Source: JAHDCC01 sp964551835
GTDB taxonomy: Bacteria; Actinomycetota; Acidimicrobiia; Acidimicrobiales; SZUA-35
Assembly: GCA_964551835.1 (NCBI GenBank)
Contig: CAZKEM010000037.1
Location: 1 to 55,625 of the forward strand
Direction of reading: 5' to 3'
DNA: 55,625 nt
Position 1 is the first letter of the stretch, and the number at the start of each line of letters is the position of its first letter. Of this stretch, positions 24,494 through 33,524 are shown one piece after another. The notes below the pieces were generated by a model. The model did not search any database and had not been told where the DNA came from. It was given only the letters and a program-made list of their open reading frames with translations. The position numbers were made by a program, and so were the translations under genes.

Positions 24494-26071
24494 TTAGCCG
24501 ACCTTCAGGAAGAGAATGCCCTCGATTGCAAGGCCGCCTGTGTTACTCAAGAAAAGAAACCTGGTCTCTACCGTCCCGCTTTCAAAGGTCAGTATCAGGC
24601 GGTTTCCGTCTACCTGGTAGGTCCCCCGCTGATTCGATCCTGTGTTTATCGACCCAAGTGACCTCCCAAGGCCGGTATCGAGGTCGCTTGTTGAAAGGCT
24701 CGTCACATCAACTGCGAAGATGCCGCTGGAGTCGAACGCGTATTGGCGCTTACTCGAAGTAGCGGTGCCGAACCCGCTACTTGAAAACGAATTGTTCTCC
24801 CAAATCCCGACGACGCCGGCCGGGTCGACCGCGGTTACCGGTTGCATTTCCTTCCCGTCGATACGTATCGGTGCGTCTCCGTTGACTTCGATGGGAAGCC
24901 TCGCTGGTTCCTCCGCCGGTTCGAAGGGTTCCGGTCCGAGGACTATTTCGCCTCCTTCGATTGTGTAAGAGCGGCAGTACGGCAGTCCGTTGGGGGCGGT
25001 TCTCGAGCAGTCCCCGGACGTGGCTGTTGGTGTCCCTCTGTAGATATATCCGTTTTCGGAGAAGCTGTAGTATGAGGCATTTGCCCCCGACTCGTTGGGG
25101 GACACCAGGATGTCGGCGACGTAGTAGAGACCTGTGAGTTTCTGGGATGGTGTTGGCGGGGTTGGAGCGGCGGCTGAACCGTAGACTTTGAAAGGCCGAG
25201 GTTCCCTGGTCTTCGAACATACGAATCGGAGCTCCGAAGCTACGGTCGTCAAAAAACCCGTCGATGTGGTAAGCGAGAACGACTGGACACCAGTATCAGG
25301 GTCCTCGGAATAACTAGTCCTCTCGCCATCAAGCGGACCCCCGGCAAATCCTAACTTGGATGATTTTTCGAGGAGTTCGCTAAAGATGAACGTACCACCG
25401 CCGGCCGGAGTCGTATACGTTAGGTCCGAGGCAATCGTGAGTTCATGGGAGGTATTATCTTCCGGGCTAACACAGATGAAGGTCCCAGGTTCAGGCACGT
25501 TCGCCAAAATAGCGGCCCGTTCCCGCTCGGACTTGGCACCCGACTGGTAGCAGGAGAGCGGCTCCAACCGCCCTTGACTGTTGGTAATGTCGGCGCTGAA
25601 CTCCTGTCCGTAGGAGTCGAAGCGTACTTTCGCTTCTGCTTGGTCAAACGGGCCACCCGAAAAGGCGACTTCGTCGTCATAGAACTTTCGGGTCTCGAGC
25701 TGACTTATCGACCCTGACTGAACATCTGTTCCCTCGAACTGTTGAATACTGAACGTCGATCCGTCGACCTGTAAGGTATAGGCTGGCTCGCGAATATCGA
25801 GTTGGCTATACAAGAAGCAGTCAAACTGGGTGCTGATTAGTGTCCGTTCGGGATCCAATCCGGATGCGACGGCGGCTACCGTGACCGATGAGTCTGTCTC
25901 GCTAATCAATTCGCTTGGGATGCCGGACTCGCCAGAATTGCCAGAATCGCCTTGCCCGTCGCCACCGCCGCCTTGCTCGCCCCCAGTTGCCGTGCCATTT
26001 AGCGCGGTGCAACTGGTGAGAAATAGAACTACCGCAAGAAGAACGCACTTCAAACCGGATCGTTTCGTCAT
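24494..26071 (-). CDS. Large lipoprotein of unknown function
   Basis: A 525-residue protein with a lipoprotein signal (VLLAVVLFLTSC) and a Gly/Ser-rich linker (GGEQGGGGDGQGDSGNSGES). The mature part is mostly beta-strand in character. Two segments of about 90 residues resemble each other: FSGGPFDQAEAKVRFDSYGQ and FAGGPLDGERTSYSEDPDTG, each followed by a Ser/Thr-rich strand and a Cys. A further domain has LTGLYYVADILVSPN and a Cys pair (GDCSRTAPNGLPYCRSY). I do not recognise a family. Probably a surface-exposed adhesion or binding protein. It follows the VOC gene on the same strand with 146 bases between. Confidence 0.75.
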   Translation of the reverse strand: MTKRSGLKCVLLAVVLFLTSCTALNGTATGGEQGGGGDGQGDSGNSGESGIPSELISETDSSVTVAAVASGLDPERTLISTQFDCFLYSQLDIREPAYTLQVDGSTFSIQQFEGTDVQSGSISQLETRKFYDDEVAFSGGPFDQAEAKVRFDSYGQEFSADITNSQGRLEPLSCYQSGAKSERERAAILANVPEPGTFICVSPEDNTSHELTIASDLTYTTPAGGGTFIFSELLEKSSKLGFAGGPLDGERTSYSEDPDTGVQSFSLTTSTGFLTTVASELRFVCSKTREPRPFKVYGSAAAPTPPTPSQKLTGLYYVADILVSPNESGANASYYSFSENGYIYRGTPTATSGDCSRTAPNGLPYCRSYTIEGGEIVLGPEPFEPAEEPARLPIEVNGDAPIRIDGKEMQPVTAVDPAGVVGIWENNSFSSSGFGTATSSKRQYAFDSSGIFAVDVTSLSTSDLDTGLGRSLGSINTGSNQRGTYQVDGNRLILTFESGTVETRFLFLSNTGGLAIEGILFLKVG

Positions 26072-26217
26072 TTGCCTGCCTTCTAGGAACTCTTCGCCTG
26101 CCCCGCCGACTGCGATAAGCGTGAACGAACTGGGGAACGTAGGCTAAGTGTCGCAACTCGGCGATTGGGATGCAAGTCACCCCACCCCGCATCGACAGGT
26201 CACAGCTGGGCGTTTCC

Positions 26218-26586
26218 TTAGAAGAACTGGTCGATCAGAATTGGGTTGCCGTCGGGATCTCGCAGGGTTAGAGAACCGGCTCCAGCGCTTACCATATCGA
26301 CCTTGGTGTCGAGTTCGAGTCCTCTAGCTTCGAGCAGTGTCTGAATTTCTCGAATGTCGGTAAAGCCCGGAATCTGTTCCTTCGAGTTATTGAGTCCAGG
26401 GTTAAAGGTGAGAATGTTCTTGTCGAACATGTCTTGGAACAGCCCAATGAGTGTGGTCCCATTGGCCATTATCAAGTAGCGTCCCTCATCCCCACCGGTT
26501 TTTGTGAAACCCAGTTTCTCGTAAAACTCTCGAGAAACCTCGAGGTCCTTTACTGTCAGACTAATTGAAAACGCTCCAAGCTCCAT
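26218..26586 (-). CDS. VOC-family (glyoxalase/bleomycin-resistance fold) protein
   Basis: A single-domain VOC protein of about 122 residues. The beta-alpha-beta-beta-beta unit appears twice: FSISLTVKDLEVSREFYEKL...LIMANGTTLIGLFQD and FTDIREIQTLLEARGLELD...GSLTLRDPDGNPILIDQFF. Metal ligand candidates are limited: the first strand has no His, and Glu/Asp are absent at one expected place, so catalytic activity is unsure. Such proteins range from dioxygenases to resistance or binding proteins. ATG 26586 begins at the first strand; a GTG start at 26634 would add 16 residues. Confidence 0.8.
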   Translation of the reverse strand: MELGAFSISLTVKDLEVSREFYEKLGFTKTGGDEGRYLIMANGTTLIGLFQDMFDKNILTFNPGLNNSKEQIPGFTDIREIQTLLEARGLELDTKVDMVSAGAGSLTLRDPDGNPILIDQFF

Positions 26587-26663
26587 CCGGTCAGTCTGGT
26601 CGCTGTCGGTGAGATTTACAACAGTGGGGTCCACTCGTCTGGGCTTCGGTTCTTGTAGCGGCT

Positions 26664-27992
26664 TCAGCCGAACTCGACGACGGAGAAAGTTGCCACGGTT
26701 GGTTGGCCAGCCGAGCTAAACGAAAGAGGACCTGAAATGCCGTCATAGTCGATGTCGGTTTCGCCGCTTAGAATCAGTCCTTCGCACTGGGCAAATGATG
26801 TGCAACGGGCTCCCCCGCTGGTAACTCCGTTGATCTTACTTGCGATGGCGGGAGCGGCGTCCGACTGGGCCAACTCGGCGGCAAGAGCGATGATGATGAT
26901 GGCGTCGTAGGTCTCTGGGCTAAAACTAAAGTCGGCGATATCCTCGTCCAGTTGAGTCAGTTCACGTTTGAATTTGGAGGTAACTTCGGCGCCTGGTAGG
27001 ACGCCCCGAATACCGTCAAGTTCGTTGGCTACGGTGAAATTCTCGCCGAGGGCGTTTCCAGCGTTTCCATCTGACAGGTAGATCATGTCGGTCGGTGTGC
27101 CCCTGTCGAGCAGCTCCTTCAATATTTGGCCAGATTCCTCGAACCCGATAATGACAAACGCATCTGGGTCACCCTTTGTGGCGACATCGGTTACCGTGTT
27201 GAAATCCACGGCCTTTGGGTCGTAGGTGGTTTGGACCACTGCGATATTGGCCAAGTTAAATGCAGCGGCCGTGTAGCCGGCAAGGGCGTCTCCGTATTGG
27301 CCTTGCTCGGAGATTATCGCAACGTTCCTCGCCCCGCTTTTGGCAACGAGGTCGGACAATGCCTGACCTTGGAGTTGGTCTGAAGGTGCGGTCCGGAAGT
27401 ACAGTTGATTTTCCTCGATTGCGTTGAAGCCGATAGCGGTGTTGGCGGCGGACATTTGGATTCGACAAGCTCCGGTCACTTCGGTCGTGATCTGTTTAGA
27501 TAATGTCGAGGAAGGCGGCCCAAAAATAACATCGGCCCCGTTGTCGATGTGGGCCTGGGTCGTCTTTAGGACCGAATCACTAGAACCGGAGTCGCCGGGA
27601 AGGTATACGACTTCTCGCCCGGACGAGTTCACTGATTTACTAATGTCGTCGAGGGCCAGCTCGATGGCCGCGCTCTGGGCCGGTTCGAGGTAACTCAGTT
27701 TACCAGTTTGGGGTAGGAGGCCTCCGATAACCAGCCGGTTATCCGGTTCCGAAGCGCAGTTAGGTGCTGCTTCGATGGCCTCGCCGCCGGTTTGTGAGAC
27801 ACGGAAATAGTCGGTTCTGTTGGGGTCTATTTCGTTGATCGCGTTGGCTGGGGCGATCCGGGCCGGCGATTCGTCCCCAGTCGAAACGTCGGGGCCTTCT
27901 GATTCTGAAGGGTCGGATCCGCTGGTGCAAGAAGTCGTTACGAGCACGGTTGCAACGACGACTGTTGCTAAGTGTCGAATTGACGATCTCAC
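26664..27992 (-). CDS. Branched-chain-amino-acid-type ABC substrate-binding lipoprotein
   Basis: Periplasmic binding protein of the Leu/Ile/Val (Peripla_BP_6) family. GTG 27992 is chosen because AGGAG lies 6 bases upstream; the signal peptide (LATVVVATVLVTTSC) then ends at a lipobox. The domain begins LVIGGLLPQTGKLSYLEPAQ, where LPQTG-like start and AQSAAIELALDDI are typical, and continues with DVIFGPPSST, VAIISEQGQYGDAL, FVIIGFEESG and FSFSPETYDAIIIIALA. No permease or ATPase of this transporter class lies nearby, so it may be an orphan sensor-type binding protein or work with a distant transporter. A perfect palindrome sits just upstream. Confidence 0.88.
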   Translation of the reverse strand: MRSSIRHLATVVVATVLVTTSCTSGSDPSESEGPDVSTGDESPARIAPANAINEIDPNRTDYFRVSQTGGEAIEAAPNCASEPDNRLVIGGLLPQTGKLSYLEPAQSAAIELALDDISKSVNSSGREVVYLPGDSGSSDSVLKTTQAHIDNGADVIFGPPSSTLSKQITTEVTGACRIQMSAANTAIGFNAIEENQLYFRTAPSDQLQGQALSDLVAKSGARNVAIISEQGQYGDALAGYTAAAFNLANIAVVQTTYDPKAVDFNTVTDVATKGDPDAFVIIGFEESGQILKELLDRGTPTDMIYLSDGNAGNALGENFTVANELDGIRGVLPGAEVTSKFKRELTQLDEDIADFSFSPETYDAIIIIALAAELAQSDAAPAIASKINGVTSGGARCTSFAQCEGLILSGETDIDYDGISGPLSFSSAGQPTVATFSVVEFG

Positions 27993-28022
27993 TGAAGTTC
28001 TCCTGGCAGTCTTCGCTGGCGA

Positions 28023-28040
28023 CACCTATCACGATAGGTG
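28023..28040. promoter_or_regulatory. Perfect 8-8 bp palindrome upstream of the binding-protein gene
   Basis: CACCTATC-AC-GATAGGTG is a perfect inverted repeat with two bases between arms, ending 31 bases before the GTG start of the solute-binding lipoprotein. It lies in the 93-base gap behind the response regulator gene. This is the form of a dimeric repressor operator, and its place near the start suits repression of the lipoprotein gene. Confidence 0.5.
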
Positions 28041-28085
28041 AATTAAGTTTGGATAATGCCTGTTTCCAGCTTTGGTCGAAAGTGT

Positions 28086-28739
28086 TCACCCGACCCGGTC
28101 TGTTTCGTAGGCCCACATTGCGATCTCCACCCGGTTTCGGGCGCCGAGTTTATTCATCAGGCTAGCCAGATGAGTCTTCACAGTGCTAAGACTCACATGC
28201 AACTGGTCAGCAATTTCAGCGTTTGTGTGACCGGCGGCGACGGTCAAAAGAACTTCCTCTTCCCTGTTAGTCAGAGGGTCGATCGGTTGGTGAGGCTCGG
28301 CCGGTTGTTCCTGATTAGAGAATGCTTCCAGCAGGCGGACGGTAATGCTTGGAGCGATCAACGCATCCCCCGCCGCCGCCGCCTCTATTGCTTGGGCTAA
28401 GAGATCAGGGCCAGCGTCTTTCAACAAAAACCCTCGAGCTCCCGCCTTCAGTGCTTTATGAACATAGTCGTCGAGGTCGAATGTAGTGATGACCACAACG
28501 GCCATCGGGTCGTTTGCTTCAGGGCCCGCTAAAAGGCGGGTAGCCTCGATGCCGTCGAGGTCCGGCATCCGAATATCGAACAAACACACGTCTGGACGTA
28601 GACTCCGGGCAAGCTCAACCGCTTCGCGGCCGTCGCAGGCTTCTCCAACGACCTTTAAGTTCGGTCGTGAATTGATGATCATCGTCAGACCGGTTCTAAC
28701 CAAATCTTGGTCGTCGGCAACCAGTACGGTAATCGTCAT
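28086..28739 (-). CDS. Response regulator, NarL/LuxR type
   Basis: Receiver domain (ITVLVADDQDLVRTGLTMII, Asp in LFDIRMPDLDGIEA, VITTFDLDDY, FLLKDAGPD) plus LuxR helix-turn-helix (LTNREEEVLLTVAAGHTNAE then TVKTHLASLMNKLGARNR). 217 residues. ATG 28739 forms an ATGA overlap with the stop of the kinase gene, so the pair is coupled. The divergent MacB/FtsX-type ABC transporter starting at 30016 is the natural target, as this gene arrangement is common in actinobacteria. Confidence 0.92.
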   Translation of the reverse strand: MTITVLVADDQDLVRTGLTMIINSRPNLKVVGEACDGREAVELARSLRPDVCLFDIRMPDLDGIEATRLLAGPEANDPMAVVVITTFDLDDYVHKALKAGARGFLLKDAGPDLLAQAIEAAAAGDALIAPSITVRLLEAFSNQEQPAEPHQPIDPLTNREEEVLLTVAAGHTNAEIADQLHVSLSTVKTHLASLMNKLGARNRVEIAMWAYETDRVG

Positions 28740-29890
28740 ACCGCGACGCCAGCTTTGGGAACCGATGCCGTGACCGTCCAACCGGTGTCGGGGTTGGGGC
28801 CTGCGTTAAATGTGCCTCCGAGCAGGGTTGCGCGTTCAGCCATACCCACTAGACCGAAACCGTCCGATGACCTGCTGCCGCCCGTTGCCGTGCCGTCATC
28901 TCGAACCGCTAACCGAACCGTGTCACCGTCGCCTATAACTGAAACTCGAATGAACGTAGCATCTACCGCATGACGTAAGGCATTAGTGATCGACTCTTGG
29001 GCTAGCCGGTAGATGGCCGCGTCGACCACGGGTTGCAGGTCGTTGAGATCACCCGATGTTCGAATATCGACGGGCACCGACGGGTCTAAGTCATCGACAA
29101 GTCGGCCGATATCGGCCGTGGACCGTTGCGGAACACGGGCCGCGTCTTCCCCGGTTCGAAGAGAGCCGACTATCAAGCGCATATCTTCAAGCGCTCGCGA
29201 CGCTGCATCTTCGATAGTGCCCAGAACCTCGGCTGCCAGTTTGGGTTGCGTCTCGGCCACCGCCTGGCCAGCTTGGGCTTGGACCGCGATAGCTGACACG
29301 TGGTGGGCGACGGTGTCATGGAGTTCACGAGCCAGGAGTTCTCGCTCTTGGAGTCGTAACTGGCTTATTCGAGCAGCCTGAGAACTTACCCGAAACCGTA
29401 TAGCTAAACCAATAACTGCGGGAAGTACAGCAAAGGCAAACGAAAAGATGCTGTCGTCTAAGCCCGAGTAATGTACCATCTCAGTCGTAATATTGGTGAC
29501 TAGAACGATTCCTAGCCCAATGATGGCGTCGCGTCCAGGTCCCCACCTAAACAGCGCGTACACCAACACCATGATGTAGGCGTAGGTAAAGAACGGCGTT
29601 ATGTCGGCAAGGCCCGCCAAGTTGGCGATGTTCGTTGTTGTCATCGCGCCAAAGGTGAGGGCGACCATCAACAGTGGTCTCGTTCGACGCCATAGCAACG
29701 AAGAAGCTAGAGCCGCACATAGCACCACACCTAGAAGGCGCCATTCTAGTTCGTCCCGTATGACGGCTTCGACCGTTGCGACCGGAGCGACCGCGGCGAC
29801 AAGAACCCAGTCGCGCCACACTCTCACCGGAGCATTGGCGACGCGTGGTTCGTTCCACAACGAGATGGCTAAGTTCTTGACCATAGCCAT
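28736..29890 (-). CDS. Sensor histidine kinase, NarL/DesK type
   Basis: N-terminal membrane block of about six helices from residue 25 to about 170 (VWRDWVLVAAVAPVATVEAV, LLMVALTFGAMTT, FTYAYIMVLVYALF, DAIIGLGIVLVTNI, FAFAVLPAVIGLA), a short helix, then HisKA_3 (ERELLARELHDTVAHHVSAI, phospho-His about residue 191) and HATPase (QESITNALRHAV, DGFGLVGMAERA). ATG 29890 or 29884 is the start; the frame is open further but the extra residues look like leader. It is coupled to the response regulator and divergent from the ABC transporter. Confidence 0.9.
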   Translation of the reverse strand: MAMVKNLAISLWNEPRVANAPVRVWRDWVLVAAVAPVATVEAVIRDELEWRLLGVVLCAALASSLLWRRTRPLLMVALTFGAMTTTNIANLAGLADITPFFTYAYIMVLVYALFRWGPGRDAIIGLGIVLVTNITTEMVHYSGLDDSIFSFAFAVLPAVIGLAIRFRVSSQAARISQLRLQERELLARELHDTVAHHVSAIAVQAQAGQAVAETQPKLAAEVLGTIEDAASRALEDMRLIVGSLRTGEDAARVPQRSTADIGRLVDDLDPSVPVDIRTSGDLNDLQPVVDAAIYRLAQESITNALRHAVDATFIRVSVIGDGDTVRLAVRDDGTATGGSRSSDGFGLVGMAERATLLGGTFNAGPNPDTGWTVTASVPKAGVAV

Positions 29891-30015
29891 ATTGTACGCA
29901 ACATCGAAGCTCGATGTATCGCCCAAAAGAACGAGCTGAATTTCGACTATTCGGCCGATCGACATTGACGTTTCGCCCGATGTCTGTGTCGGGGGCTTGG
30001 GCAATAGTTAGATCT

Positions 30016-30795
30016 ATGACAACCCAAACCGAACTACCAGACCGCCCAGCGGAGGCACCCGCCGTCGCCGTACGAGCCTCGAATGCGACTAAACACTATG
30101 GCGATAGCGATAGCGATGCCGACACACTCGTCCGAGCGTTAGGCAATATTGACATTGACTTTAACGCCGGACAGTTCACGTCGATCATGGGGCCATCGGG
30201 ATCAGGCAAGTCGACGCTAATGCATTGTCTTGCTGGACTTGACCAGTTGACCAGTGGTCATATCTGGTTCGGTGGCACCGACCTTTCGACCCTCAGCCAA
30301 CAACAGCTGACCGATTTACGCCGAGACCATATTGGCTTCGTCTTTCAAGCGTTCAACCTCATTCCGACGATGACGGCACGGGAGAACATAACCTTGCCGC
30401 TCGACCTGGCTGGGACAAAGCCAGACGCCGAATGGTTTGAGATCGTCGTCGATTCGGTCGGCCTGGCGGGTCGGCTCGATCACCGGCCAAGCGAATTGTC
30501 GGGCGGCCAACAACAGCGAGTCGCAGTTGCACGGGCGATGGTTGGTAAACCAGACGTAATTTTTGCCGATGAACCGACTGGCAATCTCGACTCGCGAACA
30601 GGTAAAGCGATTCTGTCATTCCTTAAAAATGCGGTAGCCGAATTTGGGCAGACAATCATCATGGTCACGCACGACCCGGTTGCAGCCACCTACGCCGACC
30701 GCGTTGTCTTCCTGCAAGACGGAACAATCGAAAACGAGATACTAAACCCGCGAGTAGACCAAGTGCTAGCGGCCATGAACCGCCTAGACGGTTAA
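30016..30795 (+). CDS. MacB-type ABC transporter, ATP-binding protein
   Basis: LolD/MacB-type ATPase of about 259 residues: Walker A GPSGSGKST at about 63-71, the LDQLTSGHIWFGGTDL turn, Q-loop FVFQAFNLIPTMTARENI (a hallmark of this group), signature ELSGGQQQRVAVARA, Walker B VIFADEPTGNLDS and switch His in MVTHDPVAATYADRV. ATG 30016 is chosen; upstream codons are part of the divergent promoter. It works with the FtsX-type permease encoded 11 bases downstream, using ATP to drive a mechanotransmission step rather than simple transport in many relatives. Probably regulated by the divergent kinase/regulator pair. Confidence 0.93.
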   Translation: MTTQTELPDRPAEAPAVAVRASNATKHYGDSDSDADTLVRALGNIDIDFNAGQFTSIMGPSGSGKSTLMHCLAGLDQLTSGHIWFGGTDLSTLSQQQLTDLRRDHIGFVFQAFNLIPTMTARENITLPLDLAGTKPDAEWFEIVVDSVGLAGRLDHRPSELSGGQQQRVAVARAMVGKPDVIFADEPTGNLDSRTGKAILSFLKNAVAEFGQTIIMVTHDPVAATYADRVVFLQDGTIENEILNPRVDQVLAAMNRLDG

Positions 30796-30806
30796 GGAGC
30801 AGACAG

Positions 30807-33350
30807 ATGGATACCAAACTTGTACGACACGGATTTAGACAACTAGTAGCCAATAAGATTCGGCTTGGCCTCACTTCTGTTGCCATCATTATTTCTGTTG
30901 GGTTCGTTTCGGCTTCGTTCACCCTGGGTACCGGAATGAGCGAAGTGATCTTCGGCTGGGGCGAAACCCAAGCAGGCGGGCTTGACCTTGTCGTCGAACC
31001 CGAGGCTCCGTTCGCCCCAAAGAACTTTGAAGTCAGCCCGGCCCGCGTCGATGACAAAACGGTCGACCTCGTAGGCTCGGTCGATGGAGTCGCCGATGCT
31101 CGGCCTGTCCTTTGGAGCAATTTCTTGTTCCGACCAGCTGAACCAAACGGCGACCTGGTCGACGACAAATTTACCGTCACTACCTATGGTTGGGTCGATG
31201 GTTCGAACCTCGTCATCGACGAAGGATCTGCCCCTGAAGCCGGCGAATTCACCCTCGACTTCGAAACAGCCGAAACATACGGGTACGAGATCGGCGAGAC
31301 CTACGAAATGGCAACGCCGACAGAAACGAAATCGTTGCGTCTCGCCGGCACCACTCGGTACGGCGAAGCGGGCGGGACAACCGTCGGCCAGGTCGTTCAG
31401 ACGATTTCACTAGACGAACTGCAAGCCGAACTCGGCCAGCCCGGGTACGTAAACATTCATGTTGACGTCGACGAAGGGACTGATCCGGCCACCGTCGTCG
31501 CGTCGCTTGAGGGAGTTCTGCCCGACGATCTGGTAGTGCTTACTCAGGACGAAGCCAAAGCCTCGTTGCGGGAGCTGGTCGCTCCGTTCGCTCAAGGGAT
31601 ATCCGGTGGTCTTATCGGTTTCGGCGTTCTGTCGCTGTTTGTGGCTTGTTTTATTATCTACAACACCTTTTCGGTTCTCATGCAACAACGAACCCGCGAG
31701 CTGGGTCTGCTACGAGCGGTAGGCGCAAGCCCTCGCCAGATACGAACGTCAATACAGATCGAAGCTGTCGCACTTGGTTTGGCCTGCTCGATCATCGGGG
31801 TCGGGGCAGGGCTTGGTATCAGTTACGGCCTGTCTGAAATGTTCCATGCATCGGGCGGCCTACCCCGGCCCGATTTAGCGTTGACACCTCTAACCGTCGG
31901 CTTGAGCCTGATCGTGGGAACAGGGGCAACCCTGGTTGCCGTGACCGCGCCCGCACGCAAGGCATGTCGGATTCCGGTAATCGCGGCGGTTCGTGATGGT
32001 CAAGGGGCGACTCGACGACCATCGAAGCTGCGCTTTGTCATCGGGTCGCTGTTGGCCGTCGCTGGGCTGATTGGAACTAGCATCGGGCTATTTGCCGACA
32101 TGAAGGTGCAGTCAACCATGATGGCCCTCGCTGCGGGAGCTATGGCGATCTTCATTGGCGTAGCGTTGCTTAACTCGTTGTGGATTGCCCAGTGTTCACG
32201 GATACTGGCCGCCCCACTTGTGAGATTGAGAGGTGTCGCCGGGCGGCTAGCTCGCGACAATATCGGCCGGAACCGGTCACGTAGCGCCTCAACGGCTGCC
32301 GCTCTCATGATCGGGTTGGCGCTCGTTTCACTAGTGCTTGTGGTCGGCGAATCCTTCAAGGCCACCTTGGCCGAGGGCACCGATTCGGCCTATTCATCCG
32401 ACAACATCGTCGTCAATCAGTGGGGCTACAAATACCCGGTTGCCGTCGCCGATAAGTTGCAGGCTCTGCCCGAGGTTGATCAGACGGTCGCTATTTCGAC
32501 TGACCTGGCCGAGATCGACGGCGAGGTGCAGTACCTCACGATCGCTGAGCAAAAAACGGCGGGAGATCTGGTGGACTTTGAGATTGTCGAAGGCGTCGGT
32601 TTCTCCGAGCAAGTAGCCAACCCGGTGGTGGTGACCGAGGCTGAAGCAACCGAAAAAGGCGTTGGTCTAGGCGATCAACTCACCACGCAGTTCTTTAACG
32701 GCGAGGTAGTCGAGCTCACTGTTGTTGGAATCAATCGCAACAACACCGCCGGCGGCAACAGTTACTACATCGACCGAAGTACCTGGTTTGAACAGACAAA
32801 CCAAACAACGGCCGACATTGTGGCGGTCCAATCGGCCGACGATGTAAGTGAAACAGAATTCGCTGCTGCGATGGAACGGTTTGAAGCATCGAACGCACAG
32901 GTCAAGGTGGAAACAATCGAAGACTTTGTTGAATCTACTGAACAGTCAATCAACACAGCGCTTCAAACAATCAATGCGTTGACGTTTCTCGCGATCTTAA
33001 TTTCCTTTCTCGGGATCACTAACACGTTGGCGTTGTCCATCTCGGAACGAACGAAAGAGATGGGGCTGCTACGAGCTGTCGGCATGCGCCGCCGATCGTT
33101 GCGGCAAGCCTTACGGTATGAGGCGTTATTGATCTCTCTCTTTGGCTCGTTAGTCGGTGTGGGGTTGGGCATTGCCTTTGGCATCGGTTCGGTGGCGGCG
33201 ATACCTTCGACTATCGCCGATTCGGTGGAGGTCCCGCTGGGTCAAATTGTTGCCCTCGTCGTCGTTGCCTCGATAGCCAGCGTGCTTGCGTCAGCGGTTC
33301 CGGCATGGCGCGCGGCTAAGCGTTCGCCTCTGGAGTTGATAAGAGGTTAG
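30807..33350 (+). CDS. MacB/FtsX-type ABC transporter permease
   Basis: An 847-residue permease with two FtsX modules. Helix 1 (GLTSVAIIISVGFVSASFTL) is followed by a large extracytoplasmic domain (about 50-255), three helices (about 265-385) with the FtsX core (QQRTRELGLLRAVGASPRQI), a linker pair of helices, a second extracytoplasmic domain (about 520-700), and the final helices with ERTKEMGLLRAVGMRRRSL and AVPAWRAAKRSPLELIRG. AGGAG precedes ATG 30807. Partner of the ATPase upstream; likely function is efflux of peptides or lipids, or lipoprotein/envelope stress relief. Confidence 0.93.
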   Translation: MDTKLVRHGFRQLVANKIRLGLTSVAIIISVGFVSASFTLGTGMSEVIFGWGETQAGGLDLVVEPEAPFAPKNFEVSPARVDDKTVDLVGSVDGVADARPVLWSNFLFRPAEPNGDLVDDKFTVTTYGWVDGSNLVIDEGSAPEAGEFTLDFETAETYGYEIGETYEMATPTETKSLRLAGTTRYGEAGGTTVGQVVQTISLDELQAELGQPGYVNIHVDVDEGTDPATVVASLEGVLPDDLVVLTQDEAKASLRELVAPFAQGISGGLIGFGVLSLFVACFIIYNTFSVLMQQRTRELGLLRAVGASPRQIRTSIQIEAVALGLACSIIGVGAGLGISYGLSEMFHASGGLPRPDLALTPLTVGLSLIVGTGATLVAVTAPARKACRIPVIAAVRDGQGATRRPSKLRFVIGSLLAVAGLIGTSIGLFADMKVQSTMMALAAGAMAIFIGVALLNSLWIAQCSRILAAPLVRLRGVAGRLARDNIGRNRSRSASTAAALMIGLALVSLVLVVGESFKATLAEGTDSAYSSDNIVVNQWGYKYPVAVADKLQALPEVDQTVAISTDLAEIDGEVQYLTIAEQKTAGDLVDFEIVEGVGFSEQVANPVVVTEAEATEKGVGLGDQLTTQFFNGEVVELTVVGINRNNTAGGNSYYIDRSTWFEQTNQTTADIVAVQSADDVSETEFAAAMERFEASNAQVKVETIEDFVESTEQSINTALQTINALTFLAILISFLGITNTLALSISERTKEMGLLRAVGMRRRSLRQALRYEALLISLFGSLVGVGLGIAFGIGSVAAIPSTIADSVEVPLGQIVALVVVASIASVLASAVPAWRAAKRSPLELIRG

Positions 33351-33364
33351 ACGTCGACGTAATC

Positions 33365-33413
33365 GGGCAGGCTCGCCGTGGTTTTGTGTAACGGTAGAGC
33401 CTGCTCGCCCTTT
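33365..33413 (+). terminator. Hairpin terminator after the MacB/FtsX operon
   Basis: GCAGGCTC at 33367-33374 pairs with GAGCCTGC at 33397-33404, extended by inner CCGT/ACGG and an outer GGG/CCC pair. The T-run that follows (CCCTTTG) is short, so termination strength is uncertain. Confidence 0.55.
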
Positions 33414-33524
33414 GCGTCGTCCAGAACAACAGCTTCGGGGCTGTCGTTCGCGCTGACTTGCGAGAAGAGAGCTCGACCAGACAACTATTGAGCTGGCGTC
33501 ATAACCACGTAGCCTTAGACTTCT

